Below, in pieces: positions 1-7,460 of a stretch of 64,000 nucleotides of DNA. The DNA comes from Sphingomonas ginsenosidimutans (GTDB lineage Bacteria; Pseudomonadota; Alphaproteobacteria; Sphingomonadales; Sphingomonadaceae). Position 1 is the first letter of the stretch; every line of letters begins with the position of its first letter. The notes beneath the pieces are model-generated. The model saw only the letters and a list, made by a program, of their open reading frames with translations. It was not told the DNA's origin and made no database searches. The stretch lies in assembly GCF_002374835.1 (NCBI RefSeq), contig NZ_NWVD01000001.1:124001-188000 (forward strand), read 5' to 3'. Both the position numbers and the translations under genes were made by a program.

Positions 1-357
1 ATCGGTGCGGATCGTCATCGCGGCCGGCGTGGTGTCGCGTGACGCGGGAAGGTCGGCAAGCGTCGCCAGCGCGGCGGCGTCGACGACCAGCGCATCGTGC
101 GGCATCGCAACCGGATCGCCGCCGCCCCATGCGACGATGCGCCGCGCTATCCGGGGGGCGTCCACGAACAGATCGGCGCGGTCCATCACATCGCGGATCA
201 GCGCCACCGCCGCGCCGCTGAGCATCACCGCGGGCGCGCGGCGGCGTTCGTATGCGGCCGTGGTGACCGCCAGTCCGCGACGGGCGAGGAGATGCGCGCA
301 ACAGGCCGCGGCGATGCCGCCCCCCGCGATCGTGACCCCGAACGCCGCCTCCGCCAT
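1..357 (-). CDS. qhpG: FAD-dependent monooxygenase, QhpG-like (N-terminal part; runs off the left edge)
   Basis: The first 119 residues are present; the rest lies beyond the window. It opens with a Rossmann FAD-binding stretch, beta strand VTIAGGGIAAA followed by a helix and the basic run LARRGL, which is the N-terminus of group A flavin monooxygenases. The start lies 2 bases after the stop of the upstream qhpB gene, so it is in the same operon. In known quinohaemoprotein amine dehydrogenase operons the gene at this place is qhpG, whose product dihydroxylates the Trp of the gamma subunit during cysteine tryptophylquinone (CTQ) formation. The name rests on this position plus the flavoprotein fold; the catalytic part cannot be inspected. 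Confidence 0.75.
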   Translation of the reverse strand, partial: MAEAAFGVTIAGGGIAAACCAHLLARRGLAVTTAAYERRRAPAVMLSGAAVALIRDVMDRADLFVDAPRIARRIVAWGGGDPVAMPHDALVVDAAALATLADLPASRDTTPAAMTIRTD

Positions 358-359
358 CG

Positions 360-1472
360 TTATTGCGAGACGACCATCCCGGCCATCGTCGCGTCGTTGC
401 CGATGTCCCAGGTCTTCTCCAGCTTCAGCGTCTTTGTGTCATAGACTTCGATATCGAAGCTGGCGCCGTAGATGTACAGCTTCGTCCCGTCGCCCGACAT
501 GCCCAGCTGGAAGCGCGAGCGGCACGGGAATTCCGCCGTTTCCACCAGCTTGTCGGTGGTCAGGTCGAAGTGCCAGAATTCGCACCTTTTGTTGCCGAGC
601 GTCCCCGTCGTCGCGACGGTATAGCCGTGCTTGCCGTCGGGCGTGACCTCCAGCCCGGCGAGCAGCGCCGAGGCCGGGCCGATCGGCGCGAAGGTGAAGC
701 GGCGCGACGTCAGGTCGAAGCGCGCCACCCCGAACACCTTGTTGTGGACGTAAGGGTCGGCGGCGTTGAACAGCGACACGAACTGCGTCGGCGAACGCAG
801 CGCCCCCACCCCGCCAAAGAACATGACGTTTTCGAACCCGCCCAGATCGGACTTGGCCAGGTCGAACCGCTCCACCGCCTTGAGATCGGCGGTCGCGACG
901 ACGATCACCTTGTCGCGGAACACGTACAGGAAGCGCGCGTCGGGAGAGATCGCATAGGCGGCGCGATAGGGCACGCCGGGCGTATCGTCCTCCGCCGCCA
1001 TGTCGACCGCGCGCACGACCTTGTGCAGTTTCAGATCGACGACGGTATATTGCGGCTTGCCGATGCGATAGCGGTCGACATCCTTGTCGATGCGTTCGGC
1101 GACGGTGTAGAAATAGCGGCCCGCCGCATCGGTGACCCCGCCGTAGAAGCGGTATCTCGTCGTCGGCGTGTTCAGGCTGAAGCTGTCGGTGATGCGCCCG
1201 GTCGCCACGTCATAGGTCTCGATCCCGCCGGTGGTGATCGTGGAGACGTAGATGCGCTTGCGATCCGCCGATTCGTGCAGCCCGGTCGGCAGCCCGGTGG
1301 CGAGCGGGATGCGGCGCGTGACCTGCCCGGTGGCTTCGTCGAACAGCAGCAGGACATTGGGATAGCCGCCCATGTAGAGCGTGCCGGCGGACGATGCCGC
1401 GGGCAACAGGAGGGCGGCGAGGGAGGCGCAGAGCGCCGCGGCGGTGCGAACCATGGTCATCGGGCGGTGCAT
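360..1472 (-). CDS. qhpB: Quinohaemoprotein amine dehydrogenase beta subunit
   Basis: About 370 residues. The start at 1472 gives MHRPMTMVRT followed by a hydrophobic signal peptide ending near AASSAG; ATG codons at 1460 and 1454 are alternatives. The mature part starts GTLYMGGYP and consists of repeated beta-propeller blades (for example FDEATGQVTRRI, YDVATGRITDSF, TPDGKHGYTV), as expected for the seven-bladed beta subunit that packs against the gamma subunit and helps form the active site. It follows the gamma-subunit gene by 37 bases and precedes the qhpG-like gene by 2. The subunit order alpha-qhpD-gamma-beta is the established qhp order. It acts in the periplasm. Confidence 0.9.
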   Translation of the reverse strand: MHRPMTMVRTAAALCASLAALLLPAASSAGTLYMGGYPNVLLLFDEATGQVTRRIPLATGLPTGLHESADRKRIYVSTITTGGIETYDVATGRITDSFSLNTPTTRYRFYGGVTDAAGRYFYTVAERIDKDVDRYRIGKPQYTVVDLKLHKVVRAVDMAAEDDTPGVPYRAAYAISPDARFLYVFRDKVIVVATADLKAVERFDLAKSDLGGFENVMFFGGVGALRSPTQFVSLFNAADPYVHNKVFGVARFDLTSRRFTFAPIGPASALLAGLEVTPDGKHGYTVATTGTLGNKRCEFWHFDLTTDKLVETAEFPCRSRFQLGMSGDGTKLYIYGASFDIEVYDTKTLKLEKTWDIGNDATMAGMVVSQ

Positions 1473-1509
1473 CCTGAACGGGAGGACAAGCGGCGCGGCG
1501 ATCACGCGA

Positions 1510-1839
1510 TCACGGGAAGACGAGGTCGAGGTTGCGCCAGTCCTTGGTCGCGACCGCGCAATTGCTGGCCCAGTCGGGCGAGTAATTGACGTGATCGGGC
1601 ACCTGCACCGGCCAGAAACAGGTGACGTAGCAATCGTAGATGTCGCGTTCGACCGGCTGGCACAGCCCCGCGGTGCCGCCGCCGGCATCGACTTCCCAAC
1701 CGGGCGAGAAGGCGAGCGAACAGCCCATCGGGACGTGCGGGCGCGGTTGCTGCTGCAGGGCGACCACGTCCTCTTCCAGCAGCGATGCGGCTTCGTCGAT
1801 CCGCGCGGCCTTTTTGTTGAGCGGACGAAGATGCTTCAT
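1510..1839 (-). CDS. qhpC: Quinohaemoprotein amine dehydrogenase gamma subunit (CTQ-bearing peptide)
   Basis: 109 residues. A leader of about 33 residues precedes a compact, Cys-rich body. The cross-linking residues known from the family are all at the right spacing: Cys40-Glu49, Cys60-Asp66 and Cys74-Asp82 for the three thioether bridges, and Cys70-Trp76 (CYVTCFW) for the CTQ cofactor. This is a constant offset of 33 from the mature numbering of the characterised enzymes (7/16, 27/33, 41/49, 37/43). The C-terminus DWRNLDLVFP also matches the family. The start overlaps the qhpD stop by 4 bases (ATGA), so translation is probably coupled to the enzyme that modifies it. The leader is non-hydrophobic, consistent with cytoplasmic modification and leader removal before export; the protease (qhpE) and exporter (qhpF) genes are not in the window. 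Confidence 0.95.
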   Translation of the reverse strand: MKHLRPLNKKAARIDEAASLLEEDVVALQQQPRPHVPMGCSLAFSPGWEVDAGGGTAGLCQPVERDIYDCYVTCFWPVQVPDHVNYSPDWASNCAVATKDWRNLDLVFP

Positions 1840-3293
1840 GACAGCGCCTTTCGTTGAGCGAAGCGTTCGAGGAAGGCCGGGTTCTTCACCGCCAGTTCGC
1901 CGTAGATGCGCAGGCAGCGGTCGGTCCATTCGCGGATCCAGTCGCAATAATGGAGGTTCGCGTGGCCGGTATCGCCGTAGCGCACGAACGCTTCGTGATG
2001 GCACCCGCCCGCGCACAACGGCCGCGCCCAGCAGCTCTGGCATTCGTATTTCGCATCGACATGCCCGCGCGCCAGGAAATCGCGCTGCCGGTCGCGGTCG
2101 ATCCCGCTCGACACATGGCCCATCGTGTGGGTGTCGGCATCGGTGAAGCGGTGGCAGGGCGACAGGTCGCCTGACGGGCTGACCCCGAGCAGCCCCAGCC
2201 CGGCACCGCACGGATGTGATTTGTGGACGCCCTGGATCAGCTCGCTGATCGTTTCGCTGACGTTCGAGAAGCCGTGCGAGCGCCCGGCGATGGCATGTTC
2301 CAGCCATTCGTCGGCGAGAAGGTGGAATTGCGCGAGCACGCCGTCCATTTCCCCGGCGGCGAGCGAATAGCTGCGCGCATCGCCGCTGGTGACGGGCGCG
2401 AAGCCGACCTCGTGAAAGCCCAGATCGTCCTTCAGGTGGCGATAGATGCGCAGCACGTCGGTGACCCCGTCGGTCAGCGTGACGCGCGCGGTGATCGCGC
2501 GGGTGCGGTGCCCCGCGATCAGCGCGCGCAGCCGCGGCTCGACCACGGCGTAACTGCCCTTGCCGCTCTTGTAGACGCGGTGCCTGTCCTGAAGATCGGG
2601 CGGGCCGTCCATGCTGACGGTGACGCCGATTTCGTTGTCGGACAGGAACTGGATGATCGCGGGCGTCAGCAGCGTCGCATTGGTGGTCAGGCTGAACCCC
2701 ACGGTCTTGCCCGCCTGGCGCGCGCGATCGGTGGCATAGGCGACCACGTCCTTGAGCAGCGGGAAGTTCATCAGCGTTTCGCCGCCGAAGAAGGTGATGT
2801 GCACCCCCTTGCGCCCCGCCGACTGCGCGATCAGCAGGTCGACCGATTCCCGTGCGGTGTCGATCGACATGTATTTCTTCTTGCCCTGCGGCGTCGCGAT
2901 CTTGTCCGCGCCGAATTCGTAGCAATAGGTGCAGGCCAGGTTGCACTGGTTGGTGATGTTGAGGACCAGTGCCTGCAACGGAAAATCGGCGGGCGGATGA
3001 TCGGGCGCGGGGGCGGGGGCATAGGCCGCCTGGTCGCTGAGGATAACCCCGGCGAAGCGCAGTTCGCGGACCAGCTCGTACGCATCGGCGGCGGGCATGC
3101 CGCGATCGCCGAGCGCGCGGACCAGATCACCATGGTCGGCGGCGCCGTCCTCCAGCAGATCCAGCACCTGCGCGGCGGCGGCATCCAGCTGGAAGATCGA
3201 TCCGGCGCCGACGACATAGATGAAACGCGCGTCGGCGGCGGCGAAGGAGCGATATTCGCCGGCGCGATAGCGGTGCGACAGCATCACGGTCAT
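1836..3293 (-). CDS. qhpD: Radical SAM/SPASM peptide-modifying enzyme that forms thioether cross-links in QhpC
   Basis: 485 residues. The radical SAM cluster motif CNLACTYC provides Cys117, Cys121 and Cys124, followed by the GGE-type SAM-binding motif (FFGGETLMNFP). The C-terminal third has a SPASM-like set of cysteines (CGAG, CHRF, CQSC, CAGGC, HYCDW) for auxiliary iron-sulfur clusters. The N-terminal ~100 residues resemble a peptide-recognition domain. In the characterised system QhpD makes Cys-to-Asp/Glu methylene thioether bonds in the gamma subunit in the cytoplasm. It overlaps qhpA upstream and qhpC downstream by 4 bases each, a tightly coupled order that supports the assignment. Confidence 0.93.
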   Translation of the reverse strand: MTVMLSHRYRAGEYRSFAAADARFIYVVGAGSIFQLDAAAAQVLDLLEDGAADHGDLVRALGDRGMPAADAYELVRELRFAGVILSDQAAYAPAPAPDHPPADFPLQALVLNITNQCNLACTYCYEFGADKIATPQGKKKYMSIDTARESVDLLIAQSAGRKGVHITFFGGETLMNFPLLKDVVAYATDRARQAGKTVGFSLTTNATLLTPAIIQFLSDNEIGVTVSMDGPPDLQDRHRVYKSGKGSYAVVEPRLRALIAGHRTRAITARVTLTDGVTDVLRIYRHLKDDLGFHEVGFAPVTSGDARSYSLAAGEMDGVLAQFHLLADEWLEHAIAGRSHGFSNVSETISELIQGVHKSHPCGAGLGLLGVSPSGDLSPCHRFTDADTHTMGHVSSGIDRDRQRDFLARGHVDAKYECQSCWARPLCAGGCHHEAFVRYGDTGHANLHYCDWIREWTDRCLRIYGELAVKNPAFLERFAQRKALS

Positions 3294-5080
3294 TGCGCGA
3301 CCTCCGGTTGATCCCAGCGTTGGTAGGACGGCACCGCCACCACCAGATAGGCGCGCGCGGTCAGCGGCTGGCCGAAGCGGTCCTTCTCGGTCTTCGCGGT
3401 GGCGACGACCCAGACGTCGCCGTAATTGTTGCGGCCGAAGCGGCGTGCCGGGTTGGGGCCGTCGGCGGCGGGGGTGAACAGCGCGCCCGGGCCGAGCGTG
3501 CCGACGAACGCCTTGTCGTCGTCATTCTGCACCGCCAGGAATTCGTCGATCCGCCAGTCGACGTCGACCGGGCCGACCTTGACGTCGTCGGCGGTGTTCG
3601 GCTTGCCGTCCGGCCCGTTTTCGTAGCCGAACGCCTCGAACTGGCCATAGCCCTTGGGATGTTTCTCCCCGCCCAGCCGCGCCAGCCCGGTGTCGGGGAC
3701 GACCTTCAGATAGTCGATCTGGCGATAGACCGGCAGCGCCTGCGCCAGCGTGGCGCCGCGCACCGCGACGTCGCGGCGCCCCGACACCGCGTCGGCGGCG
3801 ACATCGGCCAGCACCACCGCATCGCCGGGGCCGGCGCTTTCGACCGCGCGCACCGTAACGCCATCGCCCAGGCTGACGTCGGCGGGGGCGAGATCGGCGG
3901 GCAGGTTCGCGCCGTAGAGGTGGACGCGCGCCGCGCTGGTGCCGGCGCGCAGCGCGGCCGGCGTGACCGCGGCGATCGCCGGGGCGGTGCCCGCGCGGGT
4001 CAGCTTCACGTCGAAGCCGAATTCGTGATATTCGCCCCAGAACCAGCGGCCCTCGGCGCTTTTCTGGTCGGGGGCGAACCACATCGTGTCGCGCGTCGCG
4101 TGCGCGGGATCGTCGACCGCGGCGGCGGCGGCGGGACCGGCCGATCGGCCGCGCCACGCATAGCCGCCATAGACCAGGCCGGTGCCCTGCCGGGTCAGCG
4201 CCTGCCCGGTGGCGAGCGAGCGCAGCGCGGTGGCGGTGACGAACGTCCCCGCCTCCATGCCCGGGCGGATCGTCAGCTCGCCGACGTAATCGCCGCGCCC
4301 GGGCAGATGCGCGGACACCAGCCAGGTGCCGGCCAGATAGGGCGCGCGGATGCGCGGGCGCCAGCTGCCCCATTCCAGCGTGTGGAGCGGTGCGGTCTTC
4401 TGCATATATTCCAGCGCGACCTGCCCGTTCGTCACCGGCGTGGTGCCGGGGGCGGGCGGGGCGGCGCCGGGCGCGGGATCGGGCAGGCGGCGATATTGCG
4501 CCTCCGCCTGCGAATACATCGCGACGTGCATGTCCTGCAGCAGCTTCCACTCGGTCTTCGACCGGCGCCACGACAGCGGCTGGGCGAAGGCGTGGCACGC
4601 CGCGCATGCCTGGCGCACATTGTCGTTGGGGATGGCGGCTTCGTCGACAATGCGATGTTCGGGCAGGTACATGACCGGGCGCGCCTCCTCCGGCGCCAGC
4701 CCGTGGAAATTGGCGAGATAGCGCACGATCGCGCGCGATTCGCCGGGCGTCACCTGCAGCCCGTTGAGGCGCACCATCCGCTTGATCGCCTGCGCCCAGC
4801 CCTCCGGCGTGGTGCGCACCCAGGAGATGCGCGACAGATTGCCCTTCGCATCGGGCGCGTGGCAGGTGCCGCACTTCTCGCGTGTCAGCGCGTCGGTGAC
4901 GGGGATGCCCTCCTCGGTCTCGCCCTGTGCGGTGTCGGGCGGGGAAGGGGCGGCGGCATCGCGGACATTGGCGTGCGCCACCGCGACCATCGTCGCGCCC
5001 AGCCCCAGCAGGATGAGCCGCTGGCCCCAGCGACGCGGCGCGGTGCGGTCGGCAACAACCGGATTCGATGGAATCGTCAT
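3290..5080 (-). CDS. qhpA: Quinohaemoprotein amine dehydrogenase alpha subunit (dihaem c-type)
   Basis: 596 residues, the usual family size. A signal sequence (residues ~18-38) precedes two c-type haem sites, CGTCH at 70-74 and CAACH at 159-163, in the N-terminal cytochrome domain. The rest is beta-rich, with Ig-like segments and a C-terminal domain ending YQRWDQPEVAQ. The alpha subunit receives electrons from the CTQ of the gamma subunit through its two haems and passes them to a periplasmic acceptor. It is the first gene of the qhpADCBG block and lies 60 bases downstream of a promoter-like element that recurs before the TTQ dehydrogenase genes. Confidence 0.94.
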   Translation of the reverse strand: MTIPSNPVVADRTAPRRWGQRLILLGLGATMVAVAHANVRDAAAPSPPDTAQGETEEGIPVTDALTREKCGTCHAPDAKGNLSRISWVRTTPEGWAQAIKRMVRLNGLQVTPGESRAIVRYLANFHGLAPEEARPVMYLPEHRIVDEAAIPNDNVRQACAACHAFAQPLSWRRSKTEWKLLQDMHVAMYSQAEAQYRRLPDPAPGAAPPAPGTTPVTNGQVALEYMQKTAPLHTLEWGSWRPRIRAPYLAGTWLVSAHLPGRGDYVGELTIRPGMEAGTFVTATALRSLATGQALTRQGTGLVYGGYAWRGRSAGPAAAAAVDDPAHATRDTMWFAPDQKSAEGRWFWGEYHEFGFDVKLTRAGTAPAIAAVTPAALRAGTSAARVHLYGANLPADLAPADVSLGDGVTVRAVESAGPGDAVVLADVAADAVSGRRDVAVRGATLAQALPVYRQIDYLKVVPDTGLARLGGEKHPKGYGQFEAFGYENGPDGKPNTADDVKVGPVDVDWRIDEFLAVQNDDDKAFVGTLGPGALFTPAADGPNPARRFGRNNYGDVWVVATAKTEKDRFGQPLTARAYLVVAVPSYQRWDQPEVAQ

Positions 5081-5139
5081 GCGCGTTCCGTCCCCCTAGA
5101 CGTCAGCGGATCCGAGGCGCCCCGTTCGCCTCCGGACAA

Positions 5140-5168
5140 AGACTGTACGACCGTCCAATATTCGTCAA
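5140..5168 (-). promoter_or_regulatory. Promoter/operator module upstream of qhpA
   Basis: On the minus strand, TTGACG (5168-5163), a 17-base spacer and CAGTCT (5145-5140) form a -35/-10 pair 60 bases ahead of the qhpA start. Between them lies TGGACGGTCGTACA (5157-5144), an imperfect dyad TGGAC-N4-GTACA of TetR-operator type. The same module occurs at 8660-8688 and 10696-10724 with the dyad at exactly the same distance from the -35 box. A second shared box, reading TTTCGCAGCCGC on the minus strand, lies just upstream (5189-5178). Pattern seen directly; function inferred. Confidence 0.6.
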
Positions 5169-5199
5169 GCGTATTGTGCGGCTGCGAAATGCGCGCGTG

Positions 5200-5733
5200 T
5201 CACCCGCGCGCGGAACCGTAGAATCGCTTCAGCGACGCCGGTGCGCCGCAGCGACGGATCGCGGCGGCGACGAGGCGCGCGCGTTCCGCCTTCAGCGAGG
5301 GGCCGGACAGCGCGAGCCGGCGTTCGCGGGCCACTTCCGCGGCCGAAAAGGGTTGCGCATCGACGGGCGCGCTGGCGCCGCCCAGTCCGAAGACGACGAA
5401 ATTGACCAGATCGGCCAGTTCCTGATTGTCGGTGATGCGGCTGTGCGCGACGTTGGGCAGGCGGACCAGATAGGCGCGCGCTTCCGGCGTGCACATGAAA
5501 TAGCCGACGCGGTCGCGCAACTCGGGCACCTGCGCGGGGGCGGAGCGGCCGTCGACGCCGTGGCACCCGCCGCAATGTTCGATATAGTCGGAGCGCGCCA
5601 GCACGGGATCGGTGATCGCCGCGGGCAGCGCGCGAGTGTGCGGCGCGGTCGCGGCGGCCGCGGCACTGACGATGGCGGCCCCCACCGCCACCGCGACCAG
5701 CCGCCGCCCCGCTGCGCCCCCGCCGCCGCGCAT
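5200..5733 (-). CDS. Periplasmic monohaem cytochrome c, candidate electron acceptor for the amine dehydrogenases
   Basis: 177 residues, with a signal peptide (residues ~11-30) and one haem site, CGGCH at 54-58, followed by class I-like helices. It directly follows the TTQ light-chain gene, 4 bases after its stop. The order heavy chain-E-D-light chain-monohaem cytochrome matches the aromatic amine dehydrogenase (aau) cluster described in Alcaligenes faecalis, where the gene after aauA (orf-2) is predicted to be a monohaem cytochrome c. It sits between the TTQ and CTQ dehydrogenase genes, so it could take electrons from either. The axial Met could not be fixed with certainty; Met80 is one candidate. 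Confidence 0.8.
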   Translation of the reverse strand: MRGGGGAAGRRLVAVAVGAAIVSAAAAATAPHTRALPAAITDPVLARSDYIEHCGGCHGVDGRSAPAQVPELRDRVGYFMCTPEARAYLVRLPNVAHSRITDNQELADLVNFVVFGLGGASAPVDAQPFSAAEVARERRLALSGPSLKAERARLVAAAIRRCGAPASLKRFYGSARG

Positions 5734-5737
5734 CGCC

Positions 5738-6283
5738 CTAGCCCGCCGCGCCGACCAGCACCGCGGTGGAACAGTGATATTCCATGCTGGACGTGCCGAA
5801 GCACCAGATGACGTCGTTGTTGAGCTGCGGCGTGTAGAGCTGCGTTTCGCGATCGGTGTTGTCGCACCCGCACTGGCCGCACGACGGCTTTCCGCAACAG
5901 TCGCGATAGGCGATCAGATACGCCTTGCCGTCATCCGGGTTGATGCAGGTGCCCACCCACGACACCGGCGACGGCTCCGCGCCCGGGGGACAGCTGTGGA
6001 TGCCGCCGCCGCAGCAGGTGCACAGCGCGCCGTCGATCGCGCAATAGCGCCAGTAATCGCACTTGGTATCGTCCTTCGCCTGCGCGTTGCGGGCAAAGGC
6101 GGTCCTGGCCTCCGCCGAGCGATCGGGCTTTGACGCCTGTGCGCGGCTGACCGGCAGCAGCGGGAACACTGGCGCGGCGACCAGCGCCAGCCCGGCGCGC
6201 GACAGGATGCCGCGGCGCGACGTGCGCCCGGCCAGCCTGCGCAGGATCGTTTCCCCGATGGCGTCCGCATCGAAAAGCTTCAT
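5738..6283 (-). CDS. aauA: TTQ-dependent amine dehydrogenase light chain (AauA/MauA family)
   Basis: 181 residues. A twin-arginine-like leader (TSRRGILSR at 21-29, then a hydrophobic stretch) precedes a mature chain with 14 cysteines. Trp109 (in VSWVGTC) and Trp160 (in DVIWCFG) are 51 residues apart, exactly the spacing of Trp57 and Trp108 that become tryptophan tryptophylquinone in methylamine dehydrogenase. The conserved Asp128 (AYRDCCG) and the CDYWRYCAIDG block are also present. It oxidises primary amines to aldehyde and ammonia in the periplasm with the heavy chain. Whether the substrate is methylamine or an aromatic amine cannot be read from the sequence; the gene order favours an aromatic-amine-type enzyme. 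Confidence 0.93.
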   Translation of the reverse strand: MKLFDADAIGETILRRLAGRTSRRGILSRAGLALVAAPVFPLLPVSRAQASKPDRSAEARTAFARNAQAKDDTKCDYWRYCAIDGALCTCCGGGIHSCPPGAEPSPVSWVGTCINPDDGKAYLIAYRDCCGKPSCGQCGCDNTDRETQLYTPQLNNDVIWCFGTSSMEYHCSTAVLVGAAG

Positions 6284-6309
6284 GTGCCCAATCCCCCGTT
6301 TGGCGCCGT

Positions 6310-6912
6310 TCAGGCCGCCTCGACCTTCAGCGTGGCGATGTAATCCTGGACCGAGGCGATCCCCATTTCGTGCGCGACGACCAGGCTTTCGAGATGCTCG
6401 CGGCTGTTCACCAGCCCCTTCGACAGGACGACGCCGTCGGCATCGAGCAGCACCGCGAACGGCAGCTTCGACACGCCGAACGCCTGCCCGACCTCCGGCC
6501 CGTTGACGAACGGATAGGCGTCGATCCCCTGCTGCGCGATCAGCGCGCGCTGCGTCGCCGGATCGTCGTCACCGACGAAGGTCAGCGCCACCCGTTCGTG
6601 GCGCGCGAACGATTTGGCGGTCGGGATCATCGCCTTGCACAGCGGGCATTGCGCCGACACGAACATCAGCAGTCGCAGCCCCGCGGCGGGCGCCGCGCCG
6701 CCGACGACGGTCCTGCCCCCGTCCAGCAGCGACGCCTCGATCGCGGCGGCCCGATCGCCGGTGCCGATCCCCCCGGCGGTGGTCAGCGCCCCCGCGGGCG
6801 CGACGCGCAGGTGCAGCACGCCGACCTGCCGCGCGAGCGCGAGCAGCGCGAACCCCATCGCCAGGATCAGCAGCCAGGAGAGGATCTGGGACACCACCAA
6901 TGCCGTCATCAT
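6310..6912 (-). CDS. mauD: MauD/AauD thioredoxin-like protein for light-chain disulfide formation
   Basis: 200 residues. An N-terminal transmembrane anchor (residues ~8-30) is followed by a periplasmic thioredoxin-like domain with the redox motif CPLC (Cys89 and Cys92) and a later cis-Pro region (SKLPFAVLLD). MauD is needed for correct disulfide formation or stability of the Cys-rich light chain. It lies between mauE and the light-chain gene, the conserved order. ATG 6909 is an alternative start. Confidence 0.9.
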   Translation of the reverse strand: MMTALVVSQILSWLLILAMGFALLALARQVGVLHLRVAPAGALTTAGGIGTGDRAAAIEASLLDGGRTVVGGAAPAAGLRLLMFVSAQCPLCKAMIPTAKSFARHERVALTFVGDDDPATQRALIAQQGIDAYPFVNGPEVGQAFGVSKLPFAVLLDADGVVLSKGLVNSREHLESLVVAHEMGIASVQDYIATLKVEAA

Positions 6913-6918
6913 CGTCGA

Positions 6919-7458
6919 TTACCTCCCCAGGGCGGTCGCCGGCCGGCGCGACAGCGCGCCGATCGCGTTGAACACCAGATAGAACAGGAACAGCGCCGCG
7001 CCGCCCGCGCCCGCGACCACCACGCCCGCCGCGCCATCGACCCGCCCGGCCAGCGCGGCCGGCAGCAGCGCGGCGGCCAGCACCAGGTTGCGCGCCACCA
7101 GCCGGCGATCGAGTGGCTGGCGCAGCGCCGACAGCCCGCAGCCGCAATCGATATGCGTGCGTCCGCGTCGGATATTGACCGCCATCGCCGCGCCGAACAG
7201 CGCGAGCAGCGCGGCGGCGACCCATTGCGGCCACGGGCGGATGCCCGACAGCAGCCCGGCGGCGATCGCGAGTTCGGCATAGGGCAGGATGCGCGCGACC
7301 GGCACGACCAGCGCGGGGGGCAGCAGCCGGTAATTGGCCACCACGCCGTCCATCAGCGCGGCGTGGCGCAGCTTGCCGATCCCCGCCGCCGCGAAGATCA
7401 GCCCGACCCCGATCGAGGCGGCCAGGCCGGCAATGGCAAGACCGTCGGCGCCCGCCAT
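6919..7458 (-). CDS. mauE: MauE/AauE integral membrane protein
   Basis: 179 residues with about four to five hydrophobic segments (starting AIAGLAASIGVGLIFAAAG) and the conserved loop HIDCGCGLSALRQPL, whose Cys pair is typical of MauE (DoxX-like fold). MauE works with MauD in maturation of the amine dehydrogenase light chain, presumably supplying redox equivalents across the membrane. The start at 7458 lies 2 bases after the heavy-chain stop and the gene ends 6 bases before mauD, so all are co-transcribed. Confidence 0.9.
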   Translation of the reverse strand: MAGADGLAIAGLAASIGVGLIFAAAGIGKLRHAALMDGVVANYRLLPPALVVPVARILPYAELAIAAGLLSGIRPWPQWVAAALLALFGAAMAVNIRRGRTHIDCGCGLSALRQPLDRRLVARNLVLAAALLPAALAGRVDGAAGVVVAGAGGAALFLFYLVFNAIGALSRRPATALGR

Positions 7459-7460
7459 GG

